The notes under the pieces: model-generated
What the model saw: the letters and a program-made list of their open reading frames with translations, nothing else
Database searches by the model: none
What the model was told of the DNA's origin: nothing
Position numbers and translations under genes: made by a program
Source of the DNA: Flavobacterium piscisymbiosum
Lineage (GTDB): Bacteria > Bacteroidota > Bacteroidia > Flavobacteriales > Flavobacteriaceae
Reading direction: 5' to 3'
Assembly (NCBI RefSeq): GCF_020905295.1
Contig: NZ_JAJJMM010000001.1
Coordinates: 4,898,001-4,962,000, forward strand
Length of the DNA: 64,000 bases
Part shown: positions 1-8,917 of the stretch, one piece after another
Layout of the letters: each line of letters opens with the position of its first letter
How positions within the stretch are numbered: position 1 is the first letter of the stretch

Positions 1-895
1 CACGGGCATTAGATCCCGGAGTCTGGCTAATTGCCATTGCAGCAGATTCTACACCATTTGTTTTAATCGTCGAAGTATAACTTAAAGATCCTAGCTCTAC
101 TTTAGCAACATCTTTTAATCGCAGCATTTGTCCGTTTCCAACAGATTTGATGATAATATCACCAAATTCCTTGTCGCTGGTTAAACGTCCTTTATACTTA
201 ATTACGTATTGAAAAGCCTGATCTCCGTTCTCACCAAATTTACCTGGTGCAGCTTCGATATTTTGTTCGGCCAAAGCAGCTGAAATATCACTCGGAATCA
301 ATTTGTATTGTTGCATGATATCCGGTTTTAACCAGATTCTCATGGAGTAATCTTTTGCACCAAAAACGGTTACATCTCCTACCCCAACTACACGCTGAAT
401 TTGCGGTACAAGGTTGATTTTAGCATAATTTTGAAGAAAGGTCTGATCATAAGCAGGATCATCACTATATAAAGAGAAAATCACTAAGTTACTACTCTGA
501 CTCTTTGTTACTGTTACACCGGCCTGAGTTACCTCTACTGGCAATAAACTTGTTGCTCTTGAAACCCTATTCTGAACGTTTACCGCTGCTAAATCCGGGT
601 TTGTTCCTACTTTAAAGAAAATTTTTATAGAGGCATTACCATCATTTGTTGCTGTAGAAGTCATGTAAGTCATGTTTTCTACACCATTAATTTGCTCTTC
701 AAGCGGAATTACGATACTTTTAAGTACAACGTCAGCATTGGCACCTGTATAACTTGCCGAAACGTTTACTGTAGGTGGAGCGATATCAGGATATTGAGAT
801 ATAGGTAACTCAATAAGTCCTAAAACTCCCAGAATGACAATAATAACAGATATTACCGTCGAAAGTACAGGTCTTTGTATAAATATTTTAAACAT
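1..895 (-). CDS. RND multidrug efflux permease (AcrB/HAE1 type), N-terminal part, cut by window edge
   Basis: This is the inner-membrane pump subunit of a tripartite RND efflux system, which uses proton flow to export hydrophobic compounds. The 298 visible codons start with MFKIFIQRPVLSTVISVIIV, the usual cytoplasmic start and first membrane helix of HAE1 pumps, followed by the periplasmic porter region (ISQYPDIAPPTVNVSASYTG, then NGVENMTYM and LNRVSR-like NVQNRVSR). The remaining C-terminal two thirds lie off the left edge. The start codon is 6 bases after the stop of the membrane-fusion gene, so both are read from one mRNA. An outer-membrane TolC-like gene may follow outside the window. The family is certain, the substrate is not. 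Confidence 0.93.
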   Translation of the reverse strand, partial: MFKIFIQRPVLSTVISVIIVILGVLGLIELPISQYPDIAPPTVNVSASYTGANADVVLKSIVIPLEEQINGVENMTYMTSTATNDGNASIKIFFKVGTNPDLAAVNVQNRVSRATSLLPVEVTQAGVTVTKSQSSNLVIFSLYSDDPAYDQTFLQNYAKINLVPQIQRVVGVGDVTVFGAKDYSMRIWLKPDIMQQYKLIPSDISAALAEQNIEAAPGKFGENGDQAFQYVIKYKGRLTSDKEFGDIIIKSVGNGQMLRLKDVAKVELGSLSYTSTIKTNGVESAAMAISQTPGSNAR

Positions 896-901
896 TTTTT
901 C

Positions 902-2062
902 TTATTTTAAGTCAGCGTAAACCGTTTCCTGATTCTGATTTTGAGCTTTAATTTCGGTTCCTTCTTTTAAAGCAGCGACTCCTTCTAATACAATTTGATC
1001 ACCTGCTTTTAAGCCACTTGTTACAACATAGTAATTCCCTGCTGTGTTTTCAAGTTTAGCAATATTGACATTTTTTGTTTTTCCGTCTTTCCCTACAGTA
1101 ACAGCAAAGATTTTATCCTGAAGTTCGAATGTAGCGCTCTGAGGAATTAAGATAACATCTTTTACTTCATTCGGGATTCTAACAGTTGTACTACTTCCGC
1201 TTCTGATGATTCCTTTTGGATTAGGAAAACGCGCTCTGATATTTACCGAACCGGTTTCGGTATTAATAAGTCCGTTTACGGTTTCAATACGTCCTTTTTC
1301 AGGATAAGTTGAACCATCTGAAAGTAAAAGTGAAACGGCTGGCAATTGTTTGATTTTTTGTTCTAATGAAGTTCCCGTACCGCTTTGAGTAAAATTTAGC
1401 AAAGCTTTTTCGTTCATTGCAAAATAAGCAAAAACGTTTCCTATACTGGAAACTGTTGTAAGAGGTTCAGTTGTATTAGAACTCACCAAACTTCCTAAAC
1501 GAAACGGAATTGACCCTACAACTCCATTAACCGGACTTGTAACTGTAGTATATCCCAAATTGGTTTTGGCATTTACTAAAGCTGCATTTGCCTGAGCTAC
1601 TGATGCCAAAGCTGACTCATAAGTATATTGAGCCGATTCAAGATCGTATTTACTAATGATTCCTTTTTCTACCAGTGGCTTTACTTTATTTACCGCCAGT
1701 TTTGCTGAACTTAAATCTGCCTGAGCACTTTTTATACTTGCAGTTGCTGTACGAACTTGTTGCTCATATTCTGGTGCGCTGATTTTAAATAAAGGCTGCC
1801 CTGCTTTAACAACAGCACCTTCATCAACATAAATTTTATCGATATAACCTTCTACCCTAGGGCGAATTTCGATATTTTGCTGTCCCTGGATACTGGCAGG
1901 AAAGTCTGTATTTAATGTGGCTGATTTAGTCTCTAAAGTCAGCGTTTTATACTCTTTAACTTGTGGTGCACCTCCGGCCTGAGCCGATTTGTCATTTTTA
2001 TTACCACACGATGTGATAACAACAGCTACTGCGAGAATGCTTAAAAAGGATTGCTTATTCAT
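902..2062 (-). CDS. RND efflux periplasmic adaptor (membrane-fusion protein, AcrA/MexA type)
   Basis: This adaptor links the RND pump to an outer-membrane channel. The 386-residue protein begins with a lipoprotein signal ending in ITSCG (lipobox cysteine near residue 19), so it should be lipid-anchored in the periplasm. A biotinyl-lipoyl-like half motif (EGYIDKIYVDEGAVVKAGQP) lies near residues 72-91 and its partner (GYTTVTSPVNGVVG) near 170-183. The alanine-rich stretch between them is the alpha-hairpin, and beta-barrel and membrane-proximal domains follow. Length is normal for the family. It is the first gene of the efflux operon in this window and is transcribed away from the two-component pair at 2328. 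Confidence 0.95.
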   Translation of the reverse strand: MNKQSFLSILAVAVVITSCGNKNDKSAQAGGAPQVKEYKTLTLETKSATLNTDFPASIQGQQNIEIRPRVEGYIDKIYVDEGAVVKAGQPLFKISAPEYEQQVRTATASIKSAQADLSSAKLAVNKVKPLVEKGIISKYDLESAQYTYESALASVAQANAALVNAKTNLGYTTVTSPVNGVVGSIPFRLGSLVSSNTTEPLTTVSSIGNVFAYFAMNEKALLNFTQSGTGTSLEQKIKQLPAVSLLLSDGSTYPEKGRIETVNGLINTETGSVNIRARFPNPKGIIRSGSSTTVRIPNEVKDVILIPQSATFELQDKIFAVTVGKDGKTKNVNIAKLENTAGNYYVVTSGLKAGDQIVLEGVAALKEGTEIKAQNQNQETVYADLK

Positions 2063-2327
2063 TGTGAAAAATGTGTAATTATCAATTTATATCGAAACAA
2101 AAGAACTAAAATATAACAAACAAAAAATTTACAATAGACGGAGCGCAAGAAACAATCGATAGATATCACATAAGAACCGATAGAAGTTTATTAATGAATA
2201 ACAACAGGTGTTACAACATGCTCGTCGGCTCTAAAATGGTTTTTACGGGTTCTCATACTATTTTGGGCGATTGCTTTTATATCTTCTATAAATATAATGT
2301 AATATTGTCATAAAATCATAATATAAA

Positions 2328-3377
2328 ATGTCACCAACCTTTTTTAAACCATACATTTTCACCGGATTACATATTCTTGCCTGGCTTTTATTGGGATTTA
2401 TAATGCTATTTTATATTCCAATAACGTGGAATGTAGTGCTTCCAACAGTTTTTTGGATTTGGCAAATAATTGTATTGCTTTTGCTTATTATTATATTTTA
2501 TTCTAATGCCAAAATCATCGTTCCTAAAACCATTATAAAAGATAGTACATCTCCTTTTTTACTTTGGGAGTTCTGTATCATCTTTGTTATGCAGGTCATC
2601 GCCTATTTCTATACATCTCAAACAGATCTTCATACTAAAATCAGTTTGGTTTTAGGGTTTAAAAAATACAAAAATCCTTATTTTGACAATTATGTTTTCA
2701 TGCTTACTTTGTTGGTTTTAGGAATTAGTACGAGCTGGGCCATGTTACACCACTGGCAAAGAGCGGCACAACACAAACAAAAACTGGAGCAGGATAAAAC
2801 AATGGCCGAACTGGCAATGCTAAAAGCACAAATCAATCCGCACTTTTTCTTTAATTCGCTTAATAGTATTTATTCGCTTACGTATACCAATATCGAAGAT
2901 TCACGGAGTGCACTTCATACCTTAAGCCGCATGATGCGCTATTTACTTTACAGTACCGAAGGCGAAAGAACTACTTTACTAAAAGAAGCCGACTTCATGA
3001 AAGATTTTATAGCTTTAATGAAACTTCGTGCCAATAGCAAGCTTACCATAACAACAGATATTCCCGAAAAAATACACGATTACCCAATTGTTCCCATGTT
3101 GTTATTACCTTTAGTAGAAAATGCTTTTAAACATGGCGTACATGCCACAGACAAAAGTGAAATACATATTAAGCTTAGACAACAAGAAAACAATCTTGAA
3201 TTTGAAGTTGAAAATACTTTTTTCGAAAAAACAGCAACAACAGATCAAGGCGGAATTGGATTAACGAATACGAAACGCAGATTGCATTTAATTTATCCGC
3301 ACAAACATATGATGACATGCGGAATTGCCTCAAATGGCAAATACAAAGTAAATCTGCAAATAACTTTAGAACAATGA
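2328..3377 (+). CDS. LytS/YehU-type sensor histidine kinase
   Basis: This membrane histidine kinase belongs to the His_kinase family PF06580. The first 145 or so residues form four predicted membrane helices with no obvious periplasmic sensor domain. The phosphoacceptor motif AQINPHFFFNSLNSIYSL has its histidine near residue 172. A C-terminal ATPase domain contains an N-box (LLPLVENAFKHGV) and a glycine motif (GGIGLTNTKRRL). The stop TGA overlaps the ATG of the next gene (ATGA), so kinase and regulator are translationally coupled. It is divergent from the RND efflux operon across about 265 bp, which may mean that it controls efflux; that link is inference. Confidence 0.95.
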   Translation: MSPTFFKPYIFTGLHILAWLLLGFIMLFYIPITWNVVLPTVFWIWQIIVLLLLIIIFYSNAKIIVPKTIIKDSTSPFLLWEFCIIFVMQVIAYFYTSQTDLHTKISLVLGFKKYKNPYFDNYVFMLTLLVLGISTSWAMLHHWQRAAQHKQKLEQDKTMAELAMLKAQINPHFFFNSLNSIYSLTYTNIEDSRSALHTLSRMMRYLLYSTEGERTTLLKEADFMKDFIALMKLRANSKLTITTDIPEKIHDYPIVPMLLLPLVENAFKHGVHATDKSEIHIKLRQQENNLEFEVENTFFEKTATTDQGGIGLTNTKRRLHLIYPHKHMMTCGIASNGKYKVNLQITLEQ

Positions 3378-4105
3378 TTGTATTAAGATGTATAGCAGTA
3401 GATGACGAACCACTTGCGTTAAGGCTTGTGGAAACCTTTATAGAACAAACTCCGTTTTTGCAATTGGCCTGCAGTTGTGATAATGCTGTTGAAGCGATGA
3501 GTTTAATACGCGAACAACAACCGGACATTGTTTTCTTAGACATCAACATGCCTAACTTAACCGGTATGGAACTAGCAAGACTTTTGCAGGAACAGCCGGG
3601 ACCATTGCCTAAAATTATTTTCACCACTGCTTATAACCATTATGCAATTGAAGGTTACAGGGTGAATGCTGTAGATTATCTTTTAAAACCTTTTAGTTAT
3701 GAAGAGTTTCTAAGAGCTGCCAATAAGGTTTTACAAATGTCTGAAGAAGCTGCAAATCAATACCCTTCTGTGACTGCCGATGATGAATTTATCTTTTTGA
3801 AAGTAGAATACCAATGGGTTAGAATTTCTTTAAAAGATATTTTATACATCGAAAGTTTAAAAGATTATGTAAAAGTGCATCTTGAAGATGCTCAAAAATC
3901 AGTAATGTCTTTGATCTCGCTTAAAGCGTTGGAAGAAAAACTGCCGGCATCAAAATTTATGCGAATCAATCGTTCCTTTATTGTTCCGTTAGAAAAAATA
4001 AATTCGATTAGCAAAAATTCAATTTTCATTAATAAAACCGAAATAACTGTTGGGGAACAGTACAAGGAAACCTTTAAAACCATTGTAGAAAAATGGTTGA
4101 AATAA
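3374..4105 (+). CDS. LytTR-family response regulator
   Basis: This 243-residue regulator has an N-terminal receiver domain (residues about 1-120; VDDEPLALRLVE, acceptor Asp near 56 in VFLDINMP, Lys in YLLKPF) and a C-terminal LytTR DNA-binding domain (about 140-243; IESLKDYVKVHL, FMRINRSFIV). The reading frame is open further upstream, but I chose the ATG at 3374: it gives a normal receiver N-terminus (MIVLRCIAVDDE) and overlaps the kinase stop by 4 bases. It is the partner of the kinase just upstream. Confidence 0.95.
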   Translation: MIVLRCIAVDDEPLALRLVETFIEQTPFLQLACSCDNAVEAMSLIREQQPDIVFLDINMPNLTGMELARLLQEQPGPLPKIIFTTAYNHYAIEGYRVNAVDYLLKPFSYEEFLRAANKVLQMSEEAANQYPSVTADDEFIFLKVEYQWVRISLKDILYIESLKDYVKVHLEDAQKSVMSLISLKALEEKLPASKFMRINRSFIVPLEKINSISKNSIFINKTEITVGEQYKETFKTIVEKWLK

Positions 4106-4122
4106 TTATAATATAAAATCAA

Positions 4123-4416
4123 ATGGAAAAAAGATCAAATAAATATTACCTGACACTAAGTCTAAAAGAATATGCAGACGGTACAACCGAACCGGCAAAA
4201 GAACTCGGAATACAATTTGACAATCACGACGAAGTTTTTAGCATTATTGAAAAAATAAAAGAGAAAAATATTTTTGAAGATCCTAACGAAGCGACACAAT
4301 TTGCCCTTGGCCTGAAATTGTTTAGCGAAATAAAATTAAAGCATCGTAAAAATCCTCTTTTTGAAGAATTGAATGAGGTGTTTCCTGTTTTTATGAAAAA
4401 GCTGAAAAGTTTATAA
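4123..4416 (+). CDS. DUF3861-family protein
   Basis: This is a small cytoplasmic protein of 97 residues without signal peptide or membrane segment. Sequence features such as FEDPNEATQFALGLKLFSE and KHRKNPLFEELNEVFP fit the DUF3861 family as I remember it; the biochemical role of that family is unknown. It starts 17 bases after the response regulator stop and is followed at once by a strong terminator, so it is probably the last gene of the kinase/regulator transcript. Confidence 0.75.
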   Translation: MEKRSNKYYLTLSLKEYADGTTEPAKELGIQFDNHDEVFSIIEKIKEKNIFEDPNEATQFALGLKLFSEIKLKHRKNPLFEELNEVFPVFMKKLKSL

Positions 4417-4429
4417 AAAAGCATCATAG

Positions 4430-4459
4430 AGACTGTTCTTTTAAGACAGTCTTTTTTTT
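4430..4459 (+). terminator. Rho-independent terminator after the LytS/LytTR/DUF3861 operon
   Basis: The stem AGACTGT/ACAGTCT has a 9-base loop and is followed by a run of eight T residues. It begins 13 bases after the DUF3861 stop codon. Confidence 0.85.
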
Positions 4460-4498
4460 ATTTTAAAATTAATTGTTTTTTTGCTTATCTACAGCGAA

Positions 4499-4705
4499 TG
4501 TCACTCTGGATGAGTCGAAGAGAGTTTCCTATTGGAACGGGCCTTCGACTTCGCTCAGCCTGACAAAACTAACCACAAGCTTGTCATCCTTTTAACGAAG
4601 GATCACACTAGTAATTCGACAAAGAATAACCACAATATTGTAGAATTGCGCGTATTATGGATTAAAATCCATCTCTACAATATGATTTGTTCCTTCGGAA
4701 CGTTT
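4499..4705. repeat. Intergenic repeat cluster (three different short palindromic repeats)
   Basis: The 4460-4773 gap between convergent operons has no credible gene. It holds three repeat-like pieces. The first (4499-4565) has GAGTCGAAGAG facing CTTCGACTTCGCTC. The second (near 4580-4610) has GTCATCC facing GAAGGATCAC. The third (4641-4705) contains the palindrome ATGGATTAAAATCCAT followed by CTCTACAA and GTTCCTTCGGAAC. The third piece recurs at 47471-47529 with only a few changes. The 62-codon reading frame across this gap is made of repeat sequence and is not a gene. Confidence 0.7.
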
Positions 4706-4720
4706 TTAAGAAAACTCTAA

Positions 4721-4751
4721 ACAAAAAAAACACCAACTTTTCAGTGGTGTT
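4721..4751 (-). terminator. Terminator of the thioredoxin-fold operon
   Basis: On the minus strand the stem AACACCA/TGGTGTT is followed by a run of eight T residues. It lies 22 bases past the stop of the gene ending at 4774. Confidence 0.8.
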
Positions 4752-4773
4752 TCTTTATACGAAAATATAAAAA

Positions 4774-5388
4774 CTATGCTTTCGCTTTTCTTTTTACCGT
4801 ACAACCAATTTCTTTAGTTTCAGTTATAGCAGGTTTTTGATTGCTTTTTAAGGCAGCAATAACATCTTCGGCATATTTTGTTTTCTCTGTTTTAGTACCT
4901 TCAGGATCGTTGTCTATTGCTCCTACATATTCTACGATATTTCCTTTTGTTGTTTTAGAAACAATAAAAAGGTGCGGTGTATGTTTTGCTCCGTATTGAT
5001 CTGTAACTATTTGTCCCTGATCGAATAAATATGGGAAAGGATATTTTTTATCTTTTGACAATTGTTGCATTTTATCGTAAGCGTCAGCTTTTGAAGCTTC
5101 AGGATCATTTGGGTTAATAGCGATTACAGGATATCCTTGTGGTTTGAATTTTTTATCCAGCTCAATTATTCTTTTCTCGTATGCCACTGCATAAGGACAG
5201 GTATTACAAGTAAAAACAACAATAAAACCTTTGGCTTTTGGATAACTGGCAAATGAAACCTCTTTTCCATCAACATTTTTTAATTTAAATTCAGGTGCCG
5301 TTTGTCCTGCTTTAAGCGTAGCCGTTTGTGCCTGGGCAAATAAAATACTAAATACTAGTATTGTAACTGTGGTAATGAACTTTTGCAT
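4774..5388 (-). CDS. Exported redoxin / AhpC-TSA-like thioredoxin-fold protein
   Basis: The protein has 204 residues with an N-terminal signal peptide (cleavage likely after FAQAQ near residue 21). A thioredoxin fold of the redoxin group follows, with the active-site-like CNTCPY near residue 61 and PHLFIVS carrying the conserved cis-proline region. It acts outside the cytoplasm and probably transfers electrons or reduces a peroxide or disulfide; the substrate is unknown. The CNTC pair is less common than CxPC of TlpA proteins. It starts 3 bases after the stop of the upstream TlpA-like gene, so both form one operon closed by the terminator at 4721. Confidence 0.88.
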   Translation of the reverse strand: MQKFITTVTILVFSILFAQAQTATLKAGQTAPEFKLKNVDGKEVSFASYPKAKGFIVVFTCNTCPYAVAYEKRIIELDKKFKPQGYPVIAINPNDPEASKADAYDKMQQLSKDKKYPFPYLFDQGQIVTDQYGAKHTPHLFIVSKTTKGNIVEYVGAIDNDPEGTKTEKTKYAEDVIAALKSNQKPAITETKEIGCTVKRKAKA

Positions 5389-5391
5389 AAT

Positions 5392-5871
5392 TTATAGTTT
5401 TTTATATTCGGTTAATAATTGTTCATAGGTAAATTCAGATTCGATAAATTTTCTTTGATCTCCTTTAATGAAGAGTGTTGCCGGAATACTTCCTGACCAG
5501 GATTTATCGATTCGGTCAATGTATTTTTGTGGATCGCTTTCGTTCAGTAAGAAAACCTGACTTTTCAAGTTTTTTCTTTTTACAAAAGGAATTACAGCAG
5601 AGTTTAATTTTGATTTAAAATCGACGCTTACCAATAATACAGCCAATTTTTCTGATTTAAATTCTGCGTTTAACTTTTCAAAATGAGGCAATTCCTTAAT
5701 GCAGGGCGCGCACCATGTTGCCCAGAAATTCACTACATAAGTACTGTCTTTTCCGTTTTTGATTCTTTCGTTCAACTGATCGATATTCATCAACTTTACA
5801 TTTTGACTGTATCCTGCAATTGAAAAGGCAAAGAATAAAAAAGTAAAGATTTTAAAAACGTTGATTTTCAT
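5392..5871 (-). CDS. TlpA-like exported thiol-disulfide oxidoreductase
   Basis: The protein has 159 residues with a signal peptide (residues 1-22) and a single thioredoxin domain with the classic motif VNFWATWCAPCIKELPHFE near residues 47-65. Such proteins keep periplasmic cysteines reduced, for example in cytochrome c maturation. A cis-proline segment (SIPATLFIKG) is present. Length is typical for a minimal TlpA. It is the first gene of a two-gene operon with the redoxin downstream. Which partners it reduces cannot be told from this window. Confidence 0.92.
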   Translation of the reverse strand: MKINVFKIFTFLFFAFSIAGYSQNVKLMNIDQLNERIKNGKDSTYVVNFWATWCAPCIKELPHFEKLNAEFKSEKLAVLLVSVDFKSKLNSAVIPFVKRKNLKSQVFLLNESDPQKYIDRIDKSWSGSIPATLFIKGDQRKFIESEFTYEQLLTEYKKL

Positions 5872-5986
5872 ATTGGCGAAGGCTTAAAATTAAATTTGCC
5901 TTACAAATATAAACTAATGAAGATTTAGTTTTTGTTAATAAAAGTTTAATACGAAAGATTAGCCACGAAGGCACTAAGTCTCAAGG

Positions 5987-6640
5987 TTATTTTTTTAAGG
6001 ACAGAAGAATTCTATTCAACTGTTTTACATCTTCCTCATAACGCGGATATTTTATGACATTCCTTACGCTGTGATTTTCATTATTTGTCAGGCCAATTTC
6101 AGCTGTTTCCTGAAATGAAGAGTCCATTATTAAACCATTTAAAATACAATTGGCAATATATTCAGAATGCGATTCAAATTTAGGAATAGCTTCCAGATGT
6201 TTTGTAAGTATTGATTTTAAAACCGATTTCTGATTTTCCTGTATTCCTGTCATTGGTAAAAGAAGCAAAAAGAAAACAGGATCTTTTTCAAAAGCCAGCA
6301 ATTCATCCAATGTTAAAAACCATGCTTCAAAATGACCGCCCAAATTGCCAATATAAATATCATTCAGAAAAAAATTGATTTCGTATTCCTGAAATTCAAC
6401 TGCAAAATTTAAATTATCTGTTAGGTTCCCCGCGATATATCTTGGATTTTCTTCGATCGATTCATGATTAAAAAATAATCTTTCCCAATTATAAAATTCG
6501 GTTTCATTGGTTTCTATAACATCAACTGCTTCATCAATATTAATTTCTTCTTTATCATCAAAACCTCTGAACCAGCATAAATAAAACTTCCAGAAAAAAG
6601 TATTTTCCCTGATTTCTTCTATATTTATTTCGTTATTCAT
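5987..6640 (-). CDS. Hypothetical cytoplasmic protein, 217 residues
   Basis: I do not recognise this protein. It is acidic, rich in Glu, Asn and Phe, and lacks a signal peptide. The pattern (FFWKFYLCWFRGFDD, then NLGGHFEAWFLTLDELLAF) is reminiscent of immunity proteins of polymorphic toxin systems, but no toxin gene is adjacent, so this is only a possibility. Its start overlaps the end of the gene upstream by 8 bases, so the two are coupled. A repeat remnant with GCCACGAAGGCACTAAG lies just past its stop. Confidence 0.75.
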   Translation of the reverse strand: MNNEINIEEIRENTFFWKFYLCWFRGFDDKEEINIDEAVDVIETNETEFYNWERLFFNHESIEENPRYIAGNLTDNLNFAVEFQEYEINFFLNDIYIGNLGGHFEAWFLTLDELLAFEKDPVFFLLLLPMTGIQENQKSVLKSILTKHLEAIPKFESHSEYIANCILNGLIMDSSFQETAEIGLTNNENHSVRNVIKYPRYEEDVKQLNRILLSLKK

Positions 6641-6959
6641 TCTTTAAAGTATCTTGTGGAGTCCACATTCTAAAAAATTTGAACATTTTTGGATATTCTT
6701 CTCTCGGTACAAATGCCAAACAAACTTCCTGATTATCCAAAGCCGATTCAGTTAATACAATATTGTCCGCTTCTTTCTGTGCATTTTTAAATTCTGTTTC
6801 AGAAACAACACAAACTACCTTTTTAAATATTCCGTTGATCCAGGTTTGCATGTTTTCATTCTGTTCAAATTTTCTAAAACAGGCTAAAGAAGCGTGCGCA
6901 GTAATTACAGGAACCAAATTATCAGGAACACCCTGTTTTACTAAAATGTACATTTTCAT
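6633..6959 (-). CDS. Peptidyl-tRNA hydrolase 2 (PTH2)-like small protein
   Basis: The protein has 108 residues and no signal peptide. The order of elements resembles the PTH2 fold: an initial strand MKMYILVKQG, a helix with AHASLACFRKFE (PTH2 has a conserved AxHA in this helix), then KKVVCVVSETEFKNAQKEA, and a final strand plus MWTP. True PTH2 proteins carry a lysine and aspartate pair for catalysis that I cannot place confidently here, so this may be a relative with another role. It overlaps the 217-residue gene downstream by 8 bases. Confidence 0.55.
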   Translation of the reverse strand: MKMYILVKQGVPDNLVPVITAHASLACFRKFEQNENMQTWINGIFKKVVCVVSETEFKNAQKEADNIVLTESALDNQEVCLAFVPREEYPKMFKFFRMWTPQDTLKNE

Positions 6960-7050
6960 ATTATTATCTTTTTAGGAGTTATCCCTTATCTTTTTATATT
7001 TCGAACAAATCTTATTCTATTAAAATTGCAATAACGCCAGTACTTATACT

Positions 7051-7638
7051 TTACACTTCCACTTTAAACTGATAATTAAAATCTGCTGTATAATCTGGTT
7101 TTTCTGCTGATGGTTTCAAAACAAATTCAAAAGTGGGTTCCATGCTTTCAAATTCTTTTATTTGACCTGAAACCGTTTCTATTTCTGTAAGCTGTTTTGT
7201 TAATCCTGCTAGAACAGAAACTGTATACCAACCATTTGGCAATTCGATCGTCGCATTTTTGAATTTCTTTAAGGCTTCGACTGTGGGTCTTGTAAAATTT
7301 CTTAGATAAGGAATTGTATAAAGATAAATTCGTCCGTTGGCTACTTTTAAACAATATCCGTCACGCTGATGCTGAAGTTCATTTCCTGGTTTTAAAAGCT
7401 CCGGAGTTTCAACCGAAAGATTGAAGTATATGGTGTACGGATGATTTTCAATTCCTATCATCGGTACCATTACTCCTTGTTCTACAACCTGATCACCGGT
7501 TTCTTCTGTAGTAAATTCCGTGAGCAAATCATCAGGCAAATTATTTTCGGTTTTATACTGCAATAAATAATCCGGATCGCCTAAAATGAAATAATCCATC
7601 AAGTCATTTAAAACTTCGTCGAATTTGTATAGAGACAT
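7051..7638 (-). CDS. Hypothetical cytoplasmic protein, 195 residues
   Basis: I cannot assign a family. There is no signal peptide or membrane helix. The protein appears to be mixed alpha/beta, with a C-terminal half rich in strands (YTIYFNLSVETPE, GRIYLYTIPYLRNF, PNGWYTVSVLAG). It lies in a run of small same-strand genes (5987-9319) with gaps of 60-150 bp, and codon use is like its neighbours. It could be an immunity-type or accessory protein; nothing in the sequence proves this. Confidence 0.7.
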   Translation of the reverse strand: MSLYKFDEVLNDLMDYFILGDPDYLLQYKTENNLPDDLLTEFTTEETGDQVVEQGVMVPMIGIENHPYTIYFNLSVETPELLKPGNELQHQRDGYCLKVANGRIYLYTIPYLRNFTRPTVEALKKFKNATIELPNGWYTVSVLAGLTKQLTEIETVSGQIKEFESMEPTFEFVLKPSAEKPDYTADFNYQFKVEV

Positions 7639-7703
7639 ATTGGTGATTTTATGTTGTTGTTTTAAATTTTCATCTTCTAAATGATCTAAAAATAATCTAT
7701 TCT

Positions 7704-8417
7704 CTAGCCTGCTACATTCATTTTTATGAATTTCAATGTGTCATTTTTCCATTCAAATTCCCACCAAAAAGAAAATTCATCAGAGAACTCGCTTGGGTAC
7801 AAAGATTCTGCAATATCAGATCCTCCTCTGCTGCTATATTGTACGATTACATGATTCTTTTCTATTTTTAGCTCATACGTCATTACATAATCACCGTTAT
7901 CAATAGTTACGCCATATAAACCTTTATTTTTTGACCAGTTTACATCCTCAAGATTTATTTTTTTTAAAGCTTCAGTAATATTTTTGTATTGCTCGTTTTC
8001 GGTTGTAAATGAATATTTATTTTTTAAGGTAACTTTATCATTGGCCAATATTGTCGCTTTAAATATCTTTAGCTCATTCATTAACTTATCACGATCTGTT
8101 TTAAGTTCAGCTGTTCTTTGCTTAAATAATTGCAAATTTTGCTGTTCAATTGTATTGTAAACAATTTTCTCATTGTCATTGATTGGTTTATACCATTTTT
8201 TATCAGAATAGTAATTGTCTATTTCACCACTTTTGAATTTATATCCTTTTCGGGCGTATAAATCGTTGGTAAGAAAACGCAATTCATCTATGCTTAAGTT
8301 TTTTATTTGTTCTTGCTTTATTGTTTTAGACAAACAAGTTTCACAGTCTTTAATTGCCTGCGATTGTGCTGTATTAGCAAATAAGATTACCAGGAGTATT
8401 AATTGTAATTGCTTCAT
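7704..8417 (-). CDS. Exported YARHG-domain protein
   Basis: The protein has 237 residues with a signal peptide (about 1-19, ending NTAQSQA). The segment LYARKGYKFKSGEIDNYYSD followed by KKWYKPIND (about residues 51-80) matches the YARHG domain (PF13308), a short extracytoplasmic module of unknown function common in Bacteroidota. Two cysteines (CETC, near 24-27) follow the signal. A coiled-coil-like stretch (about 90-125) and a beta-rich C-terminus complete it. It is followed by the 195-residue hypothetical gene downstream. Confidence 0.85.
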   Translation of the reverse strand: MKQLQLILLVILFANTAQSQAIKDCETCLSKTIKQEQIKNLSIDELRFLTNDLYARKGYKFKSGEIDNYYSDKKWYKPINDNEKIVYNTIEQQNLQLFKQRTAELKTDRDKLMNELKIFKATILANDKVTLKNKYSFTTENEQYKNITEALKKINLEDVNWSKNKGLYGVTIDNGDYVMTYELKIEKNHVIVQYSSRGGSDIAESLYPSEFSDEFSFWWEFEWKNDTLKFIKMNVAG

Positions 8418-8428
8418 TTTTGTATTAA

Positions 8429-8878
8429 TTAAAGATGTAATGCTAAAGAATCTAATTTTTTATACTCTTGCTTCAGCAATATTCCTAAAGGTTTTATCTT
8501 AGTATAATTTACGGAATTTTCTTCCCCATTGATCAATTTATATTCTTTATCTGCATTTATTGTAATTACAACATCTGAACCATCATACTGAATACGACGT
8601 TTACCACTATTAATACGCTTAAAATCTACCAGCTTTATACTATTAATTATTTTTTTCCATGTATCGCTCGATGTTACTTGAGATCTGGTTTTTGTTTCCT
8701 TATAATTTGCCCATATATACTGGGTCGAATCTTTTGAAATTAAAAGACTGGAACTGGCAGCGCCCTTACCACCATTTTCGATACTATAAGAAACGGAATA
8801 AATAGTGTCTGCAGTTTTTCGTTTGCAGGAAACAATTGTTATTAAAAACAACACAAATAAGATTAAAGGTATTTTCAT
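8429..8878 (-). CDS. Predicted lipoprotein, 149 residues
   Basis: The N-terminus is a lipoprotein signal with lipobox IVSC near residue 18, so the mature protein should be anchored to a membrane. The rest (YSIENGGKGAASSSLLISKD, RRIQYDGSDVVITINADKEY) is beta-rich and not a family I can name. It sits 11 bases before the YARHG gene, so both are likely cotranscribed and may work together at the cell surface or in the periplasm. Confidence 0.75.
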   Translation of the reverse strand: MKIPLILFVLFLITIVSCKRKTADTIYSVSYSIENGGKGAASSSLLISKDSTQYIWANYKETKTRSQVTSSDTWKKIINSIKLVDFKRINSGKRRIQYDGSDVVITINADKEYKLINGEENSVNYTKIKPLGILLKQEYKKLDSLALHL

Positions 8879-8917
8879 TTTTTTGAAACTAAATTATCGA
8901 TAATTTATTTGTAAATG

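Noticed and set aside
4532..4720. 62-codon plus-strand reading frame after the DUF3861 terminator
   Set aside because: It is composed of three short repeats, one of which recurs at 47471, and overlaps a terminator on the other strand.
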